Assembly: GCA_001939145.1 (NCBI GenBank)
Contig: LSRX01000183.1
Span: forward strand, 554,582-618,581
Reading direction: 5' to 3'
DNA: 64,000 bases
Source: Symbiodinium microadriaticum
Taxonomy: Eukaryota; Sar; Dinophyceae; Suessiales; Symbiodiniaceae
In this document: piece after piece, positions 11,640-23,059 of the stretch
Numbering within the stretch: the stretch's first letter is position 1
How the letters are laid out: every line of letters begins with the position of its first letter
The notes under the pieces: model-generated
Told to the model about the DNA's origin: nothing
What the model saw: the letters and a program-made list of their open reading frames with translations, nothing else
Database searches by the model: none
Made by a program: the position numbers and the translations under genes

Positions 11640-13720
11640 TTACAAGTCTAATCTCGTTTTCACAATTTCTTGAAATAGCAACGCCTTAGATTTAACCGCG
11701 CACCCTAAACTTGGGAGTTTAGGCTGTGTCTTCGGGATTCAGAGACCTACCAGTAACATACAAGCGCTAAACAAGAAAGATCTTCCATTGGCAAAGTGCG
11801 TAAGGCTTAGGTCTAGATCCCCTAGCCTTGGCAGATGGTTGTGGGTTTGGGGGCTTCGAGTCGTTTTGGGTTTTGCTTTCGTAGGATTTGTGTTGTTTGC
11901 GCAGGCCTGGTGAAGGGTTAAAAGGCACCAGTTCTCCTCATGACTTGGAAACCGGGCCGCTGCCCAGCTTTTCTTTTTCCCGTCTCGCACACTCGAGCGG
12001 ATGGCAAGCAGCTTTCGGTTAGCTCACCTAGCTCATCGGAAACCCCAAGTAATCTAAATCTAATGCCAGCAATTCCCAACCTTTAACTTAACGAGCCTCG
12101 AACACATCACTTCAAGCTGTAACGCCCATAAACATACAAGCACACCAAACCCCCTTTGGGACCTTAACCGAAGGAGCAAAGGGCGGAGACCCCGCCCCAG
12201 AAGCCACAAGTTGCATCAAAGAGGCATCCTTGTAGTTCGCACCTCATGTCAGCAGCTTTGAGTGGCCCGAAAACACAAGCATCTCGCTGCTGAACAACGA
12301 GAATAGGGCTGGGGGGGTGGGGGGTATGTGTACAATTACTATAGATTCTGACTTCCAGTTGTAATAGGTCCTCGCGATGGAGCGTTGAGGAACCAATCTT
12401 CCAAATTGACGGAAACAAGATTCTGAAGCATAGGCCTACGCGGAGTGAACAGGGCGAACACTGCAAGCAAGCGCTTATTCAGGCCTCTGACCCGGCGCCG
12501 GACTCCACAAGACAAGAGGTCCGTTCACAAAACGAGGAGAGCGGCTTTAAAATCCAAGGGAACCCCTTAATTATTTGGAGCTTCTATTGATTGGGCTCCC
12601 TTGGCATGTTGAACTCAGACACCCGCAGCGCAAAAGCCGCTCCACGACGTCAAGCCCAAAGCCTAACAGCCTCGCTCAAAACACACCGGAACCCAAAAGG
12701 AAGCCTGAGCCCGAACCCCAACGCCCCCTCACCGCCCCCCCGCTTACCCCAAAAGAGGGCGCAGCTTGAAATCCCAACACGGCTCCACCAAGAACACTGA
12801 ACTCGGAAAGCCTCAAAATACAAAACTGCAGGCGCCGAGTCGGCCGAAGAGCCACAAACCCCAAAACCACAAGCCACAAACTCCCCAAACCCCCAAGTAC
12901 CTATTATATAGGGCTCTAGTACCCTATATAGTAGGTACCTGGGGGGTTAGGGAATTCCAACAAGTCTTAAGCAGACTCTTCCATAACGAGCCGAAAACCC
13001 TAAACCCTCAAAACCCTCTCTTCTGAGACTTGGACCAAGCCAAGCTTTCTCTGCCGAGCAAAACTTCCTAGGGAGCCACGAGGGTTTAGGGCTTCAAGGG
13101 TTTTCAAGGGTGTAGGGTTTAGGGCTTAGGGTTTTCAAGGGTGTAGTAGGTGCCATTTTACACGGGCTTGATGAGAGCACGTCCGGCCAGGTGGCGAGAT
13201 GTGCAAGGCTAAGTACGCACGATCCTCACTATCTAATCTGTCGGGTTTAGGGCCCCTAAACCCTAAACCCTTTAAACCCAAAACCTCCTCGGGACTAAAC
13301 TAAACCCTAAACCCTTTAAACCCAAAACCTCCACGGGAGCCACGAATAGACTTCAGAGCTAGAAAGAAGTGAAGGGTTTTAGGGTCCTCTAAACCCCGAA
13401 AGCCTGACAGGGTTTGCGGCTACTGGCCCACGAATTTCCCGAACCCCGAAACCCCAACTCCAAACCCTATACTCCCCCAAAACCTAGCTAAACCCCTTCG
13501 AGTTTAGGGCTGAGGCTTTAGACCTAAACGCCTTATGCAGCCCTAACGGCCGTCGAAGTTCGAGGTGTCGTCGACTTTCTGGGGTGGGGCCCTCCACTCT
13601 TCAAGCCCCTCATCCCTCAAACCTTATAAGCCCTACAACGCCCTCCCAATATAATACCCGAAACCCTACAACGCTCCAAAAAAAGCAGAAGAGACGGCCT
13701 ATCGAAGCCGTAAGCACAAC
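11640..13720. other. Mostly non-coding; telomere-like blocks and D2
   Basis: Contains CCCTAAA/TTTAGGG-type blocks at 12980-13020, 13083-13145 and 13240-13330. A roughly 40-bp direct repeat lies at 13256 and 13300 (CTAAACCCTAAACCCTTTAA…CTCC). Short overlapping frames at 12.57-13.03 kb are low-complexity, proline/lysine-rich readings of the repeat and are not called. Confidence 0.55.
12883..12952. mobile_element. Foldback element D2
   Basis: Near-perfect hairpin. Left arm CCCCCAAGTACCTATTATATAGGG pairs with right arm CCCTATATAGTAGGTACCTGGGGGG around a very short loop (CTCTAGTA). Same family as D1. Confidence 0.8.
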
Positions 13721-13721
13721 C

Positions 13722-14465
13722 CTAATGAACCCTCCAAGCTGTAACACCCTTTTGTTTACAGGTTACATGACATAAGGTCGTAAAGGCTTTAGATGGTCGA
13801 ATAGGATCTAAACGCGTGCGTAAGCCGCTAGCCTCCGACCCGAGCCCCATGCCCTGAGAAGTTCCGTAACCCCCTGACTCTGTACCTGCTGGCAAGAGGC
13901 TTCTGAAGGATCGAGAGCCTCGTCTTGTCGCCGTCCGACTTGGGCATGGCGAGCTGCTGGTTTTGACAAGCGGCCTGACAGATTTGGCGTATTTTGTGGT
14001 GGTTTTGTCGACTGTTGTTGTTGGCCTGAAGAGTCGCCCCGGGGCCACAGTGATCATAGTGGGTTTCTGAAGTATGTGACCTTGTCTTTTGCACGGGAAA
14101 CCGTAAGAACATGTTGTTAGTACGAAGTCCGACATCTGCATTAAACTGAAACCTTCTCGAAGCCTTCGGGAAACGTTAATGAAGGGATGCAGTTGGTAGC
14201 GTATTCCGCCTTCTATTATAGAGAACACATCCCACCCACACCCGAGATCGGCGTCCTGTGTCTCGTTGTGGAGCGCAAGCGGTCCGATGAGGTAACGGCG
14301 GTCTTGGAGGGCTTGGGGCTTAGGGTGTAGGGGTTTGGGGTTGAGAGGGGGTAGGCGAAGTTTTTTGACAGTGCACGTGGCGAGGCTTGCAGATTCCCGT
14401 ACACAAAAAAATCGGGTTTGGTGGTTCCGCCATCTTGGAGACACGAGCCGAGCAACTGCGCACAA
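13722..14465 (-). CDS. Long open frame, unknown protein
   Basis: At 247 codons this is the longest open frame in the window. A middle segment (about residues 55-120) is well mixed and protein-like (…LGCGWDVFSIIEGGIRYQLH…). Residues about 38-52 read telomere-like DNA (LNPKP-type residues), so at least part is intronic or intergenic. The end is serine/arginine-rich. No family recognised. An exon in the middle is plausible; the full span is unlikely to be one protein. Confidence 0.35.
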   Translation of the reverse strand: MCAVARLVSPRWRNHQTRFFCVRESASLATCTVKKLRLPPLNPKPLHPKPQALQDRRYLIGPLALHNETQDADLGCGWDVFSIIEGGIRYQLHPFINVSRRLREGFSLMQMSDFVLTTCSYGFPCKRQGHILQKPTMITVAPGRLFRPTTTVDKTTTKYAKSVRPLVKTSSSPCPSRTATRRGSRSFRSLLPAGTESGGYGTSQGMGLGSEASGLRTRLDPIRPSKAFTTLCHVTCKQKGVTAWRVH

Positions 14466-14779
14466 TTAGGTCGCAAAGGCAGTGCAACCGCAGCTGACGA
14501 GGCATTACACACTGTCCTCTCTGCACCTCTGCAAGGACATTGGGTGATTGATGCATCTCAAACACATCGAGACTGCACAGCCATAAGCCCAAAAGCCCGA
14601 AACTCACGCTGAAATACTCTGACTCCGAAACCGTATGCCCTAAACCCTGCGCCCCAACCCTATCCATCAACCTCCGCCACCAGGGACTGACAGGCAGGCG
14701 GCGTGCAGGGCGGCACACTTTGCATGCAGTGGTGCATCCTTGCTTCTTCTTGTCGGCACGGGACCTGAGTAACCACAAT

Positions 14780-15585
14780 ATTCACATGGACATCCAAAGG
14801 TTCTGTACGCATGGCTTTATATGCAATAGTTTAGAGTAGAAGGCGCTGGCTATGGACAGTAGTTAAGTATCTAGTAACTCATTAAGAGCCCGAAGAGGGA
14901 CCTAAACTTAAGATTGCCCAGGGTGGGTCCGAACCGGTTTAATTTATGTTTACCTGCTGTTTTGGCGACGAAGTGAAACATCGTGCGACACTAGATGTTT
15001 CAGATGTCAGACACTAGGATACGATTACAGCCTTGATGATGGCACACATTACATGACACACCCTAGCTTAACATCACACTTCCCTGAAGCCGCACCCGAT
15101 ATTGCAGAAGGAGTGGTGGCCCCAGTACCATATACATATATACATACATTCATCTGTTGATACATACATATATAGGTACACATACTTTTCTTTATTTATT
15201 CAGATTTGATTCAATAGTACCAGCATGGACGTCCCTGCCTATGATCCCACTTACCACGTCTGCCGGCGGCTTTCCGTGAATAGAGCCGAGCCCCCTTAAA
15301 CCTATCTTATAGGCCCTGAGCTCCAACCATCCTAAACCCCGATCCCTCGCACCCTTTCGTCTCTGACTTCGGTCCCGATCCTTCGCCCCAATCCCGAACC
15401 CGCTTCGGGCTCCCGGTGCCATGAAGCAGTGGACTGGCAGATGGCAGCACGCATAACTGCCCATGAAGCCCTCAACACCTGAATCCTAACCTTTAACCCA
15501 AAGCTCTGAAAAAGTTCATCCCAAGCCTCCAGATATACAACAGAAACCCCATGTTAAAATCCCACAACCCTCTGCTTGCCGAGTA
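14780..15585. other. Non-coding stretch
   Basis: TACATA microsatellite fragments at 15130-15185. A minus-strand frame at 15192-15464 is arginine-rich and unremarkable. Confidence 0.45.
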
Positions 15586-15586
15586 G

Positions 15587-15832
15587 TGGCTTCTCCTCAT
15601 CCGACAGGAAGTTGTCGTTGGAGTCGGTGGGAGTCCAACCTCCCACTGCTCTACCCATAGGCCCCTAAGTAGTTCCTTTTGGGGATTACCTTATAGGAGT
15701 CTAAATATAAACCATACAAAGGAACTACTTAGGGGCCTATGGGTAAGAGTAGTGATCCCCAGAAAGTCGGAACATGAGCTTCGGATGATATGTGCTGAGA
15801 TCCCTATACTTTATTCTGTTCTAAGGACATGA
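15587..15832 (+). CDS. Open frame running through foldback A2
   Basis: An 81-codon open stretch without an ATG at its start begins after TAG, reads a hydrophobic lead (…LLLIRQEVVVGVGG…), passes through A2 as …SSFWGLPYRSLNI… and continues 30 codons to TGA at 15830-15832. It matches the frame of the other A-family elements. Confidence 0.25.
   Translation, partial: WLLLIRQEVVVGVGGSPTSHCSTHRPLSSSFWGLPYRSLNINHTKELLRGLWVRVVIPRKSEHELRMICAEIPILYSVLRT
15653..15744. mobile_element. Foldback element A2 (27-bp perfect arms)
   Basis: Left arm 15653-15679 and right arm 15718-15744 are perfect 27-bp inverted repeats (ACCCATAGGCCCCTAAGTAG…TTCCTTT) around a 38-bp loop containing GGATTACCTTATAGGAGTC. The outer arm resembles A6 but differs from A1/A3-A5. 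Confidence 0.9.
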
Positions 15833-16452
15833 GGAGAATGATGTTCCAACTATCTGGCCACGGCTTCATAAGGCTTGAATGAGATTAGGGTCTAGGTCGG
15901 GAGCCAGGGTGATGAAGGGATTCAGTAGGGTTCAGGGTTGAGGGTTCAGAGTTTGCTTTAGAAGAGCTTTAGAAGGGTCCTTTCAAGGATAAAGAAGGGT
16001 TCCGGTATGTTTTCAGCACAGGCCTCGTCATATGAAAGGGCTCCACGACACTGAGAGTTCCATAAATCACGACTTTCAGGATTCCAAGGTCCTAGTAAGC
16101 TTAGGGTTGAAGAGTGCGTAGTGAATTTTATCTCGGCGCCACCCACAACGAACTGAAGCCTTAGGGTTCATGATGCTTTCTGGCTTTACGGCCTCTCCAC
16201 GCTAAGGAATGGGCTCTGGCCAAACTATGGGCAATGTGCTGCAGATGTTCCGGCCCAGCAAGGTTTTATGATTTCAAGGGCTAGGGTTGAGGGGCCTCGC
16301 TAGTTGTCCTTGAAGACAACTCTGTAGCCTGTCAAGGCACCTGCTTGAAATCCTAGGCCATGTCGCCTTTGCCCTCAGCCCTGAATCGACTACCCGGGTA
16401 AACCTCAAACTCTGAACTCGGAAACGCCCACACCCTAGAACCTAAACCCTAA

Positions 16453-16770
16453 CTAAGACCTGTAAACCCGCAACTCCTCATGCTCTCCAATGTGCTTCCT
16501 TTGTTGATCAATCACATGAAGCCTCCGAAAGTGGCAAAAACTTCGAGAATTGCTCTCCATCATCTGCTGGCGGTCAAGGCAACCCCCAAGGTAACTCTGC
16601 AGAGCCGCATGCAGATCGCAGTCATCGCAGTCAGATTGGCTTAAGACTTTACCTTGAAGAACCAAGCAACCCAAAACAGATGAAGTTGCAAAGTATATAG
16701 GTATATCCTTCTCAGCCTCTAGAGGGGCGAGTTGCACTGCACTGTCAGCATCTGGCCATGATTTTCGGGT
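16453..16770 (-). CDS. Likely exon, unknown protein
   Basis: A 105-codon minus-strand frame opens after a TAA at 16771-16773; a CAG at about 16740 could be the splice acceptor. The content is strongly protein-like: alternating charged and hydrophobic residues, a DCDDCD motif, and a basic/acidic C-terminal part (…VIDQQRKHIGEHEELRVY). It has no telomere-like words inside. No family recognised. Confidence 0.45.
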   Translation of the reverse strand, partial: TRKSWPDADSAVQLAPLEAEKDIPIYFATSSVLGCLVLQGKVLSQSDCDDCDLHAALQSYLGGCLDRQQMMESNSRSFCHFRRLHVIDQQRKHIGEHEELRVYRS

Positions 16771-16810
16771 TTAGGTAGCTTGGAATGAGAGCTCGATCTT
16801 CAAGATTTCA

Positions 16811-17305
16811 GTGGCTAAGGTGCAGGAGGCATTATGTGGGCTTCGACACTTGAGTTCAAGGCTCCGTGAGAACCCACGCTTACGACAAGCCGCTGGCTGT
16901 GGGCCCACAAGGTTTGGATTCTTGAAAATATCTCACTGCCTCTCTGTCTATCGCTTTCTCCTCCCACGTTGTGGGCAGTGTGTATGTATATGTAAACAGA
17001 TATGTATGAACGGATGTATGTATGTACAGAAAGTAGCCGAATGCACGCTGTCAAGTTTGGGGCCTCAACGATCAAGGTGGCAGAGCTTTCCGCACGGAAC
17101 TGCTCAGTGCAAATATTCTACAAGTGACTCATCACCGGGCTCACCATACTGCCGCGTCCACATACCCCATGCCTTGCACTGCAAAAGGACCGGCTGCCTG
17201 CAACGTCAACATTCCGAAGGCCACGCACAACAAACAGTAGCTGGTGCATTCCACGCCCTCAACGATCAAGGTGGCACGGTCTCTGCACGTCTTTGTGCTC
17301 GGTAG
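16811..17305 (+). CDS. Frame entering the tandem array
   Basis: The first ~40 codons (…KVQEALCGLRHLSSRL…) are unique and protein-like. The frame then crosses a TATG microsatellite into the first copy of the 318-337 bp array and stops at the TAG found in every unit. Probably not one protein. Confidence 0.2.
   Translation: MAKVQEALCGLRHLSSRLRENPRLRQAAGCGPTRFGFLKISHCLSVYRFLLPRCGQCVCICKQICMNGCMYVQKVAECTLSSLGPQRSRWQSFPHGTAQCKYSTSDSSPGSPYCRVHIPHALHCKRTGCLQRQHSEGHAQQTVAGAFHALNDQGGTVSARLCAR
16979..17030. repeat. TATG-type microsatellite, left flank of array
   Basis: Degenerate TATG/TATATG units directly abut the first array unit. A longer tract of the same kind follows the last unit. Confidence 0.8.
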
Positions 17306-18206
17306 AAATATTCAGCAATCGTCTCATCGTTGGACAGAAACGCAGGCATGCACCGAAGCATGTCAGAAAGTAGCCGAATGCACGCTGGCAAGTTTGGGCC
17401 CTCAACGATCAAGGTGGCAGAGCTTTCCGCACGGAACTGCTCAGTGCAAATATTCTACAAGTGACTCATCACCGGGCTCACCATACTGCCGCGTCCACAT
17501 ACCCCATGCCTTGCACTGCAAAAGGACCGGCTGCCTGCAACGTCAACATTCCGAAGGCCACGCACAACAAACAGTAGCTGGTGCATTCCACGCCCTCAAC
17601 GATCAAGGTGGCACGGTCTTTGCACATCTTTGTGCTCGGTAGAAATATTCGACAGAAACGCAGGCATGCACCGAAGCATGTCAGAAATCAGCCGAATGCA
17701 CGCTGGCAAGTTTGGGCCCTCAACGATCAAGGTGGCAGAGCTTTCCGCACGGAACTGCTCAGTGCAAATATTCTACAAGTGACTCATCACCGGGCTCACC
17801 ATACTGCCGCGTCCACATACCCCATGCCTTGCACTGCAAAAGGACCGGCTGCCTGCAACATCAACATTCCGAAGGCCACGCACAACAAACAGTAGCTGGT
17901 GCATTCCACGCCCTCAACGATCAAGGTGGCAAGGTCTTTGCACATCTTTGTGCTCGGTAGAAATATTCGACAGAAACGCAGGCATGCACCGAAGCATGTC
18001 AGAAATCAGCCGAATGCACGCTGGCAAGTTTGGGCCCTCAACGATCAAGGTGGCAGAGCTTTCCGCACGGAACTGCTCAGTGCAAATATTCTACAAGTGA
18101 CTCATCACCGGGCTCACCATACTGCCGCGTGCACATACCCCATGCCTTGCACTACCAAAGGACCGGCTGCCTGCAACGTCAACATTCCGAAGGCAACACG
18201 CAACAA
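17031..18206. repeat. Tandem array of 318-337 bp units (about 3.7 copies)
   Basis: GCCGAATGCACGCT recurs at 17036, 17373, 17691 and 18009: spacings 337, 318 and 318. The 19-bp difference is an AGCAATCGTCTCATCGTTG-like segment lost from later units. Copies are nearly identical, so the expansion is recent. Each unit holds two related halves, both starting CCCTCAACGATCAAGGTGGCA and ending near GAAATATTC, so it is itself a decayed direct duplication. Each unit carries the same short frame (KVAECTLSSLGPQRSRWQS…) closed by TAG. Confidence 0.92.
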
Positions 18207-18511
18207 TGTATGTGTGTATCTATGTATATATATATATATAAATATATATATATATATGTATGTATGTATGTATGAATGTATGTATGTATGTATGTATGTA
18301 TGTATGTATGGATGTAAGGATGTAAGGATGTATGTATGTATGTATGTACGTATGTATGTATGTATGTATGTATGTATGTATGTATGTATGTATGTATGTA
18401 TGTATGTATGTACTTCATACATACTTCATACTTACTTACATGTGAATACTCTTTCTTATACATGTATCATATATATATATAGATATGTGTGTGTATGTGT
18501 GTGTGTGTGTG
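18207..18511. repeat. TATG/TA/TG microsatellite block
   Basis: A long, almost uninterrupted TATG tract (18255-18418) preceded by TA units and followed by TA and TG runs. It directly abuts the truncated last array unit. Confidence 0.92.
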
Positions 18512-18639
18512 TTCAGCATTGTGCAGCGGCACCTGTCTCTGTCGTTGTCTTGTTCGGCTCTATGGTTGGGCTTCACGATAACAAGCCCGACCCAAAGCAG
18601 TGCCGGTTTCGAGTTCACATTAAAAACTAGGGCTTCGGG

Positions 18640-21050
18640 CTTAGGGTTTAGACTTTGGGGATTAGGATCCACGTCCATGGCCTGTCTTGCAGTCACCATC
18701 TGCTGCAGCCACACGGAAGGCCTGCCAGCTTGGACTACCTATGCGATTGATACAGGCGTTTTCGCCCCACCCAGAAAACGCTGAGAACCTTTGAATCAGT
18801 TGAATTAAGGTATAAGCACGTGTATATACAAATATATACACACACATGCACGTTTTTGATAGCTTATCTATTTACCAGCCTGAATACTTATCTATCAATT
18901 CTGCGATACTCCATTGGCTACACGCTCTTACTTTCTTCTCCAACTCCTTTGAAAGAGCGAATATGTAAGCCCAATGCAGCCCAAGCATGTGAAAGCACTC
19001 CGGTTGCCTATAAGCTTAAAGCCAATCGTCTCGGTTTTGCTTTGTCATCTTGGCGGTCTACCCTGCGGCTGTAGGGGCTTATGGTGGAAATCTTTTGCAC
19101 CCAAAGGCCATAAATATGCAAGGCAAGGGTTTTGACTCCTAGGAATTGAAACTGCAAGGACCTCGAGCTCCAAAGCCTCACAACCAGGCTCAACCTGCAC
19201 CCAATGCGATGAATCCTTAATCAACCCCGACAAATCGACCACTGGGGGGGCGGTTCAAGTATGTGGGACTTTCAGAAAATTAAGAAACCCTGGTATAAAA
19301 CCTGGATTCTTCTCCCAAATACCCTCACTCCTCCCCCCACCCCAGGCAAGGTGCAGAACCCCACAGCATGTCCTGCGTTGAACCATTATCAGATCCTTAT
19401 AGACCCTTGAACAACATGATAAAGCTACTGTCATGTGAAGACCCCCCCCCCCCCCCCAAAAAAAAAAACACAACAACTTGGTGCCTTCTTGTGCTTCAGA
19501 GCCGCTTGCATCTCGCTTTCTTCCTGTGCCGTCGTTAACGGTTTAGGGTTAGGGTTCAGCGATTAGGGTTTATGTTTTGTAGTCCTTTAACCACAGAGGA
19601 CACGTCGCTCCCTAAACCAGGAAGGACTCCAAATCACGAGAACCTCTTCCTGTAAATCTTTACCCGATAGTTTTCCCTCACGGAATGATTCGAAATCCCA
19701 TAAAATCCCTAAACAGGAAGACTACGCCATAAGTCATAAACTGTTCAAACCCGCATGATTTCAGATTTGGCAGACCCCAAACCGCGAATGATACTGCTAA
19801 GTGGTAGTCATCTCTTATCATCACCGTTTACATAAAACAATGCGGCTGTCATCGCTTTAGTCGCATCGAAACCTCGTTTGAGTACTTCCTCCTTGATTAC
19901 TCCTGAAACCTATGGGAGGCGCAAAACACCAATAGCAAAGCTCCTAGCATAACCTGAAAAGAAGCCGTAAAAGCCCTAATTCAAACCTACAGCTTTCAAA
20001 GCCCACACCTTGTAATAGCAGCTCCTCAAGCCCGCGTAATGAAGCCCCTTAGCGGAAGACGTCAAAGAAAGCCTACAACTCAAGAGCCCTAAACCGCTAG
20101 CGTGCAAACCCTGAAGCCAGCGTCCTATAAGTTCAGCGCGTATATTCTTACCACTCTCGTTGTCATACTTATGATAAGGACACCCTAAGGAAGACGACTC
20201 TTGGTAATTATTTTTTGGCCCCATCTATTCAATTCAGCCCCTTTCTCGCTGGCGGCCTCCGTCTCTTTTGCCGCCTCTCCGAAATCGCCATTGGCTGTCT
20301 GGCAGACGTCCGAAATGCAGGCCCTCAGGGATGGGAAACAAGGAAGAAGGACTTCTATAAGGGGTCGATAAGGGAGATGGGATTCTAGGATGTGTAGAGG
20401 GGGCTTGTTGATGTTTGATTTGAAATTCCATAAAGACTCTATTGAATTCTGGCACGCCCTTTCTGAGATGCATGGTGCTTTTGAGCTTTGGGGCCGGAAA
20501 GGTTTTTCGGTGTTACGGATTTTGGGCTCCAGCGCTCGAGGGACGTTTAGGGTCTTTGACGCTCTCAGCCTCCAAAGGCGCGAGGGTGTAGAGTTGGGGG
20601 TTTGGGGTTTAGGGAGGGTTTAGGATTCAGCTTTGGATTTAGGGTTTATAGAGTGCAGGGTTTAGGGTTTAGTGGGCTCTGGGGCTCAAGGGTGTATGGT
20701 TATTGTATTGAGGCTGAAGTCATGATAACCCTGACTGCAACTATCATCACTAGAGTGTCTGCGCCATCGCAAAAGACGGCACCCCTCAACACCCGCACCA
20801 CCCCAACACTAGCACTCTTGAACACAAGCTCTGATCGCGACCAGCCCCACAATTTCAAAAGCATCCTACATCCTCAGCCACCCTAAAACCTGAACCTGAC
20901 AGCTGCCAGAAGTTCAATCAGGGCGCCTACAAAGCAACCAACAAAAAAGTTTCTACTTCGAATGCAAATGCTGAAACAAGACAGCGTAAGACCCGCGCGA
21001 ACAAGGCTCAGGCAAATCCTGAGACTTTAGGACCTCTAGGCATAATACCC
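18640..21050. other. Mostly non-coding stretch
   Basis: Telomere-like words at 18630-18660, 19540-19570 and 20600-20680, and scattered degenerate CCCTAAA. Frames at 19976-20224 (-), 20234-20473 (-) and 20390-20623 (+) overlap on opposite strands and are not supportable. Confidence 0.45.
19442..19467. repeat. C16A10 homopolymer junction
   Basis: Sixteen C directly followed by ten A; compare C10A10 at 6155-6174. Confidence 0.9.
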
Positions 21051-21056
21051 AAAACC

Positions 21057-21161
21057 CTATGGGTGTTCTAAGTTAGGGCCTTCTTTAGGTCCCCAATGCT
21101 AGTACGGCACCCTTATGAGAAGGACCCTAAAAGGGACCCTAATTTAGAGTAGTACCCCTAT
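21057..21161. mobile_element. Foldback element C2
   Basis: Left CTATGGGTGTTCTAAGTTAGGG and right GGGACCCTAATTTAGAGTAGT…CCCTAT form imperfect terminal inverted repeats. Same family as C1 (61.2 kb) and C4 (48.5 kb), recognised by GGTxxTTCTCTAAATTAxGGTCCC. Confidence 0.65.
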
Positions 21162-21181
21162 GCCCGAAACCCAAACGAACT

Positions 21182-21198
21182 CCCCCCCCCCCCCCCCN
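21182..21198. repeat. Poly-C run with an unresolved base
   Basis: Sixteen C followed by N at 21198; the length is uncertain. Confidence 0.9.
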
Positions 21199-21965
21199 CA
21201 TCCTGCAGAAGACAAGCCCCGTGTGGCATTGCAGGGTTTCTGGCTTATGGTTTCGCACTTAGGGCTTAGGGTTTTCAGGATCAGTCTTCAGGGTGTATAT
21301 GGGTGAGGTATTAGAAGCCCTTTTCGAAACCATAAACCCTTCAAGCCTCATCCAAGGTACCCTGGATTTCAGGGGGCTAGTGGGTGTAGTGGCTCACTGC
21401 TGTTGGGTTTTTGCGGGGACTTTGGGCGTCGCTGTGAGAACTCCGGGCTTTCGAAATTTCGGAGGTGCTGCTTTGTTTTCGGAAGGGTTGGAGCTTAAGG
21501 GTTTCGGTATTGGGTTTCGGGGTTTAGGGCTTAGGCTTTCGGGTTTAGGGGGAATGCGTGACCGTTGAGGGCTTCCTGGGGTCCCGGTCTAGCACTTCGT
21601 AGGCGAGGGCTTCCCCTCGACAGCCCGCGATTTCAGAGGAACACTGTGGACCCAAGTTTAAGCTTAAGAAAAGCTTGCAAGTTTAGCCCTAAACCTAACG
21701 TCCTAAAGGCTGGGGCATGAACCCAGCAAACCCCCAAACCAAAACCAAAAAAGCCTAGTAATCTAAACCCCTGAAACCTCACCTCTTGAGACCCTGAACC
21801 GAACCTAAATAGTGGGTCGCCTGCTGCTCCTTCGCTTCCTCGTCTTCCTCGATCTCCTCCTTCTCTTCCTTGCAGCCCGGCACTTTTGTGTGTGCATACA
21901 TACCTGCGTTTGTAAATTATGCATACATGTACAACGTAAAATACATGCATGTGCATATGCAAAGT

Positions 21966-21967
21966 CA

Positions 21968-22005
<38 letters not shown>

Positions 22006-22200
22006 ACGTATCTATTTTATGTATGCATGCATGTATGTATGTGTGCAAGTGGGTGCGCATGCATGTCTGTATGAATGTATGTAGATATGCATGAACGCAT
22101 GGATACATGAATTTATGGATGCATGCTCGAATGCATGAATGCATGAACACACATGGGCTCATGCATGCATGTGCGATTGCATAGATGCAAGCATGTATAC
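21966..22200. repeat. CTGT then ATGC/ATGT-rich microsatellite
   Basis: A pure CTGT tract (21966-22005) passes into degenerate TATG/TGCATG sequence to about 22200. Confidence 0.85.
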
Positions 22201-22359
22201 ATGTAGTCTCCCCTTCTTTGCAGATCGCACGTCTCGGGCTTGGGCTGATGTCTGCGGGGTTGGGCGTTGATGGGGTTTGGGCTTAGACTTAAGTGCATGT
22301 CAGGGTCTGGCTGGCGGGTGCGAGTCAAAGTTTGCATCAAACAAGCTACATCCTGACAC

Positions 22360-22611
22360 TCACGCACTCCAAGTCCTGAGCTTTAACACCGTAAACCGCA
22401 TCAAACAACAGCACCTATCTACTCTCAGACCCCCCCAGAAGTTTGTGTCAGCGCCTATAGCAGACACGGACCCAAACCCTGACCGAGCATAAGAATGAGT
22501 ATTTAGCGAGCCCTGAAACCAGTGCATGAAACACTCGTCAAACAGCAACCGGCAACAGCTCCAGGTAAGCTGCCTCGAACTTCCCTGCAAACCGCCATTT
22601 TCAATGATCAC
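22360..22611 (-). CDS. Possible exon, unknown protein
   Basis: An 83-codon frame with several cysteines (WSCCRLLFDEC; DRCCCLM) and no telomere-like words. The family is not recognised. A plus-strand frame (22277-22492) overlaps part of it. Confidence 0.27.
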   Translation of the reverse strand: MIIENGGLQGSSRQLTWSCCRLLFDECFMHWFQGSLNTHSYARSGFGSVSAIGADTNFWGGLRVDRCCCLMRFTVLKLRTWSA

Positions 22612-22751
22612 AGCAGGATTCCTATAAGGGTTCCTTCTAAATTCTAAAGTATTCTACGTAGGGGTTACGAGAAGGGATCTCTTTAGGGGAAGGCAAACTT
22701 ACAAGAGTAGAACTTGAGAATGCTTACTAGGATGTTCTAACAAGGAGTATA

Positions 22752-22870
22752 TTGGTACTAAGTATTCCGACCCCTCTACCGACCATAAAGTGCGACCTCT
22801 AAAAAGGGGACAGTGGTGCTAAGCCTTCCGACCCCTACATGAACCATAAAGTCTTCGACCGGTGTCTTCC
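22752..22870. repeat. Direct repeat, about 60-bp spacing
   Basis: TTGGTACTAAGTATTCCGACCCC…GACCATAAAGTGCGACC (22752) recurs as GTGGTGCTAAGCCTTCCGACCCC…AACCATAAAGTCTTCGACC (22812). A related CTACTAGTTATTCCGACCGCC lies at about 55096. Confidence 0.7.
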
Positions 22871-22947
22871 GTCTCTTCCTTCTTTAACACCGCGCACTTC
22901 TCCTTGGCTTCCTGCAGGGAACTCGAACCCGCCTCTGGCTTTTAAAG

Positions 22948-23059
22948 GTGGCTCCCTGGTTGGGGCTATATTAAAAATGATAGTTTTTAATCCTAGATTG
23001 CGATTTAGGATAACAAAAAGGTAAACTTGTATCCAACAAGGACCCAGTAAAGGTGGCTC
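22948..23059. mobile_element. Foldback element G2
   Basis: Left GGTGGCTCCCTGGTTGGGGCTATA and right TATCCAACAAGGACCCAG…AGGTGGCTC. Same arms as G1 (28.57 kb). Confidence 0.65.

Noticed and set aside
12575..13026. Proline/lysine-rich frames on both strands
   Set aside because: Low complexity, overlapping on opposite strands, and read from degenerate CCCxAAA sequence.
18114..18463. Minus-strand frames encoding long HTYIHTYI runs
   Set aside because: Pure translation of the TATG microsatellite.
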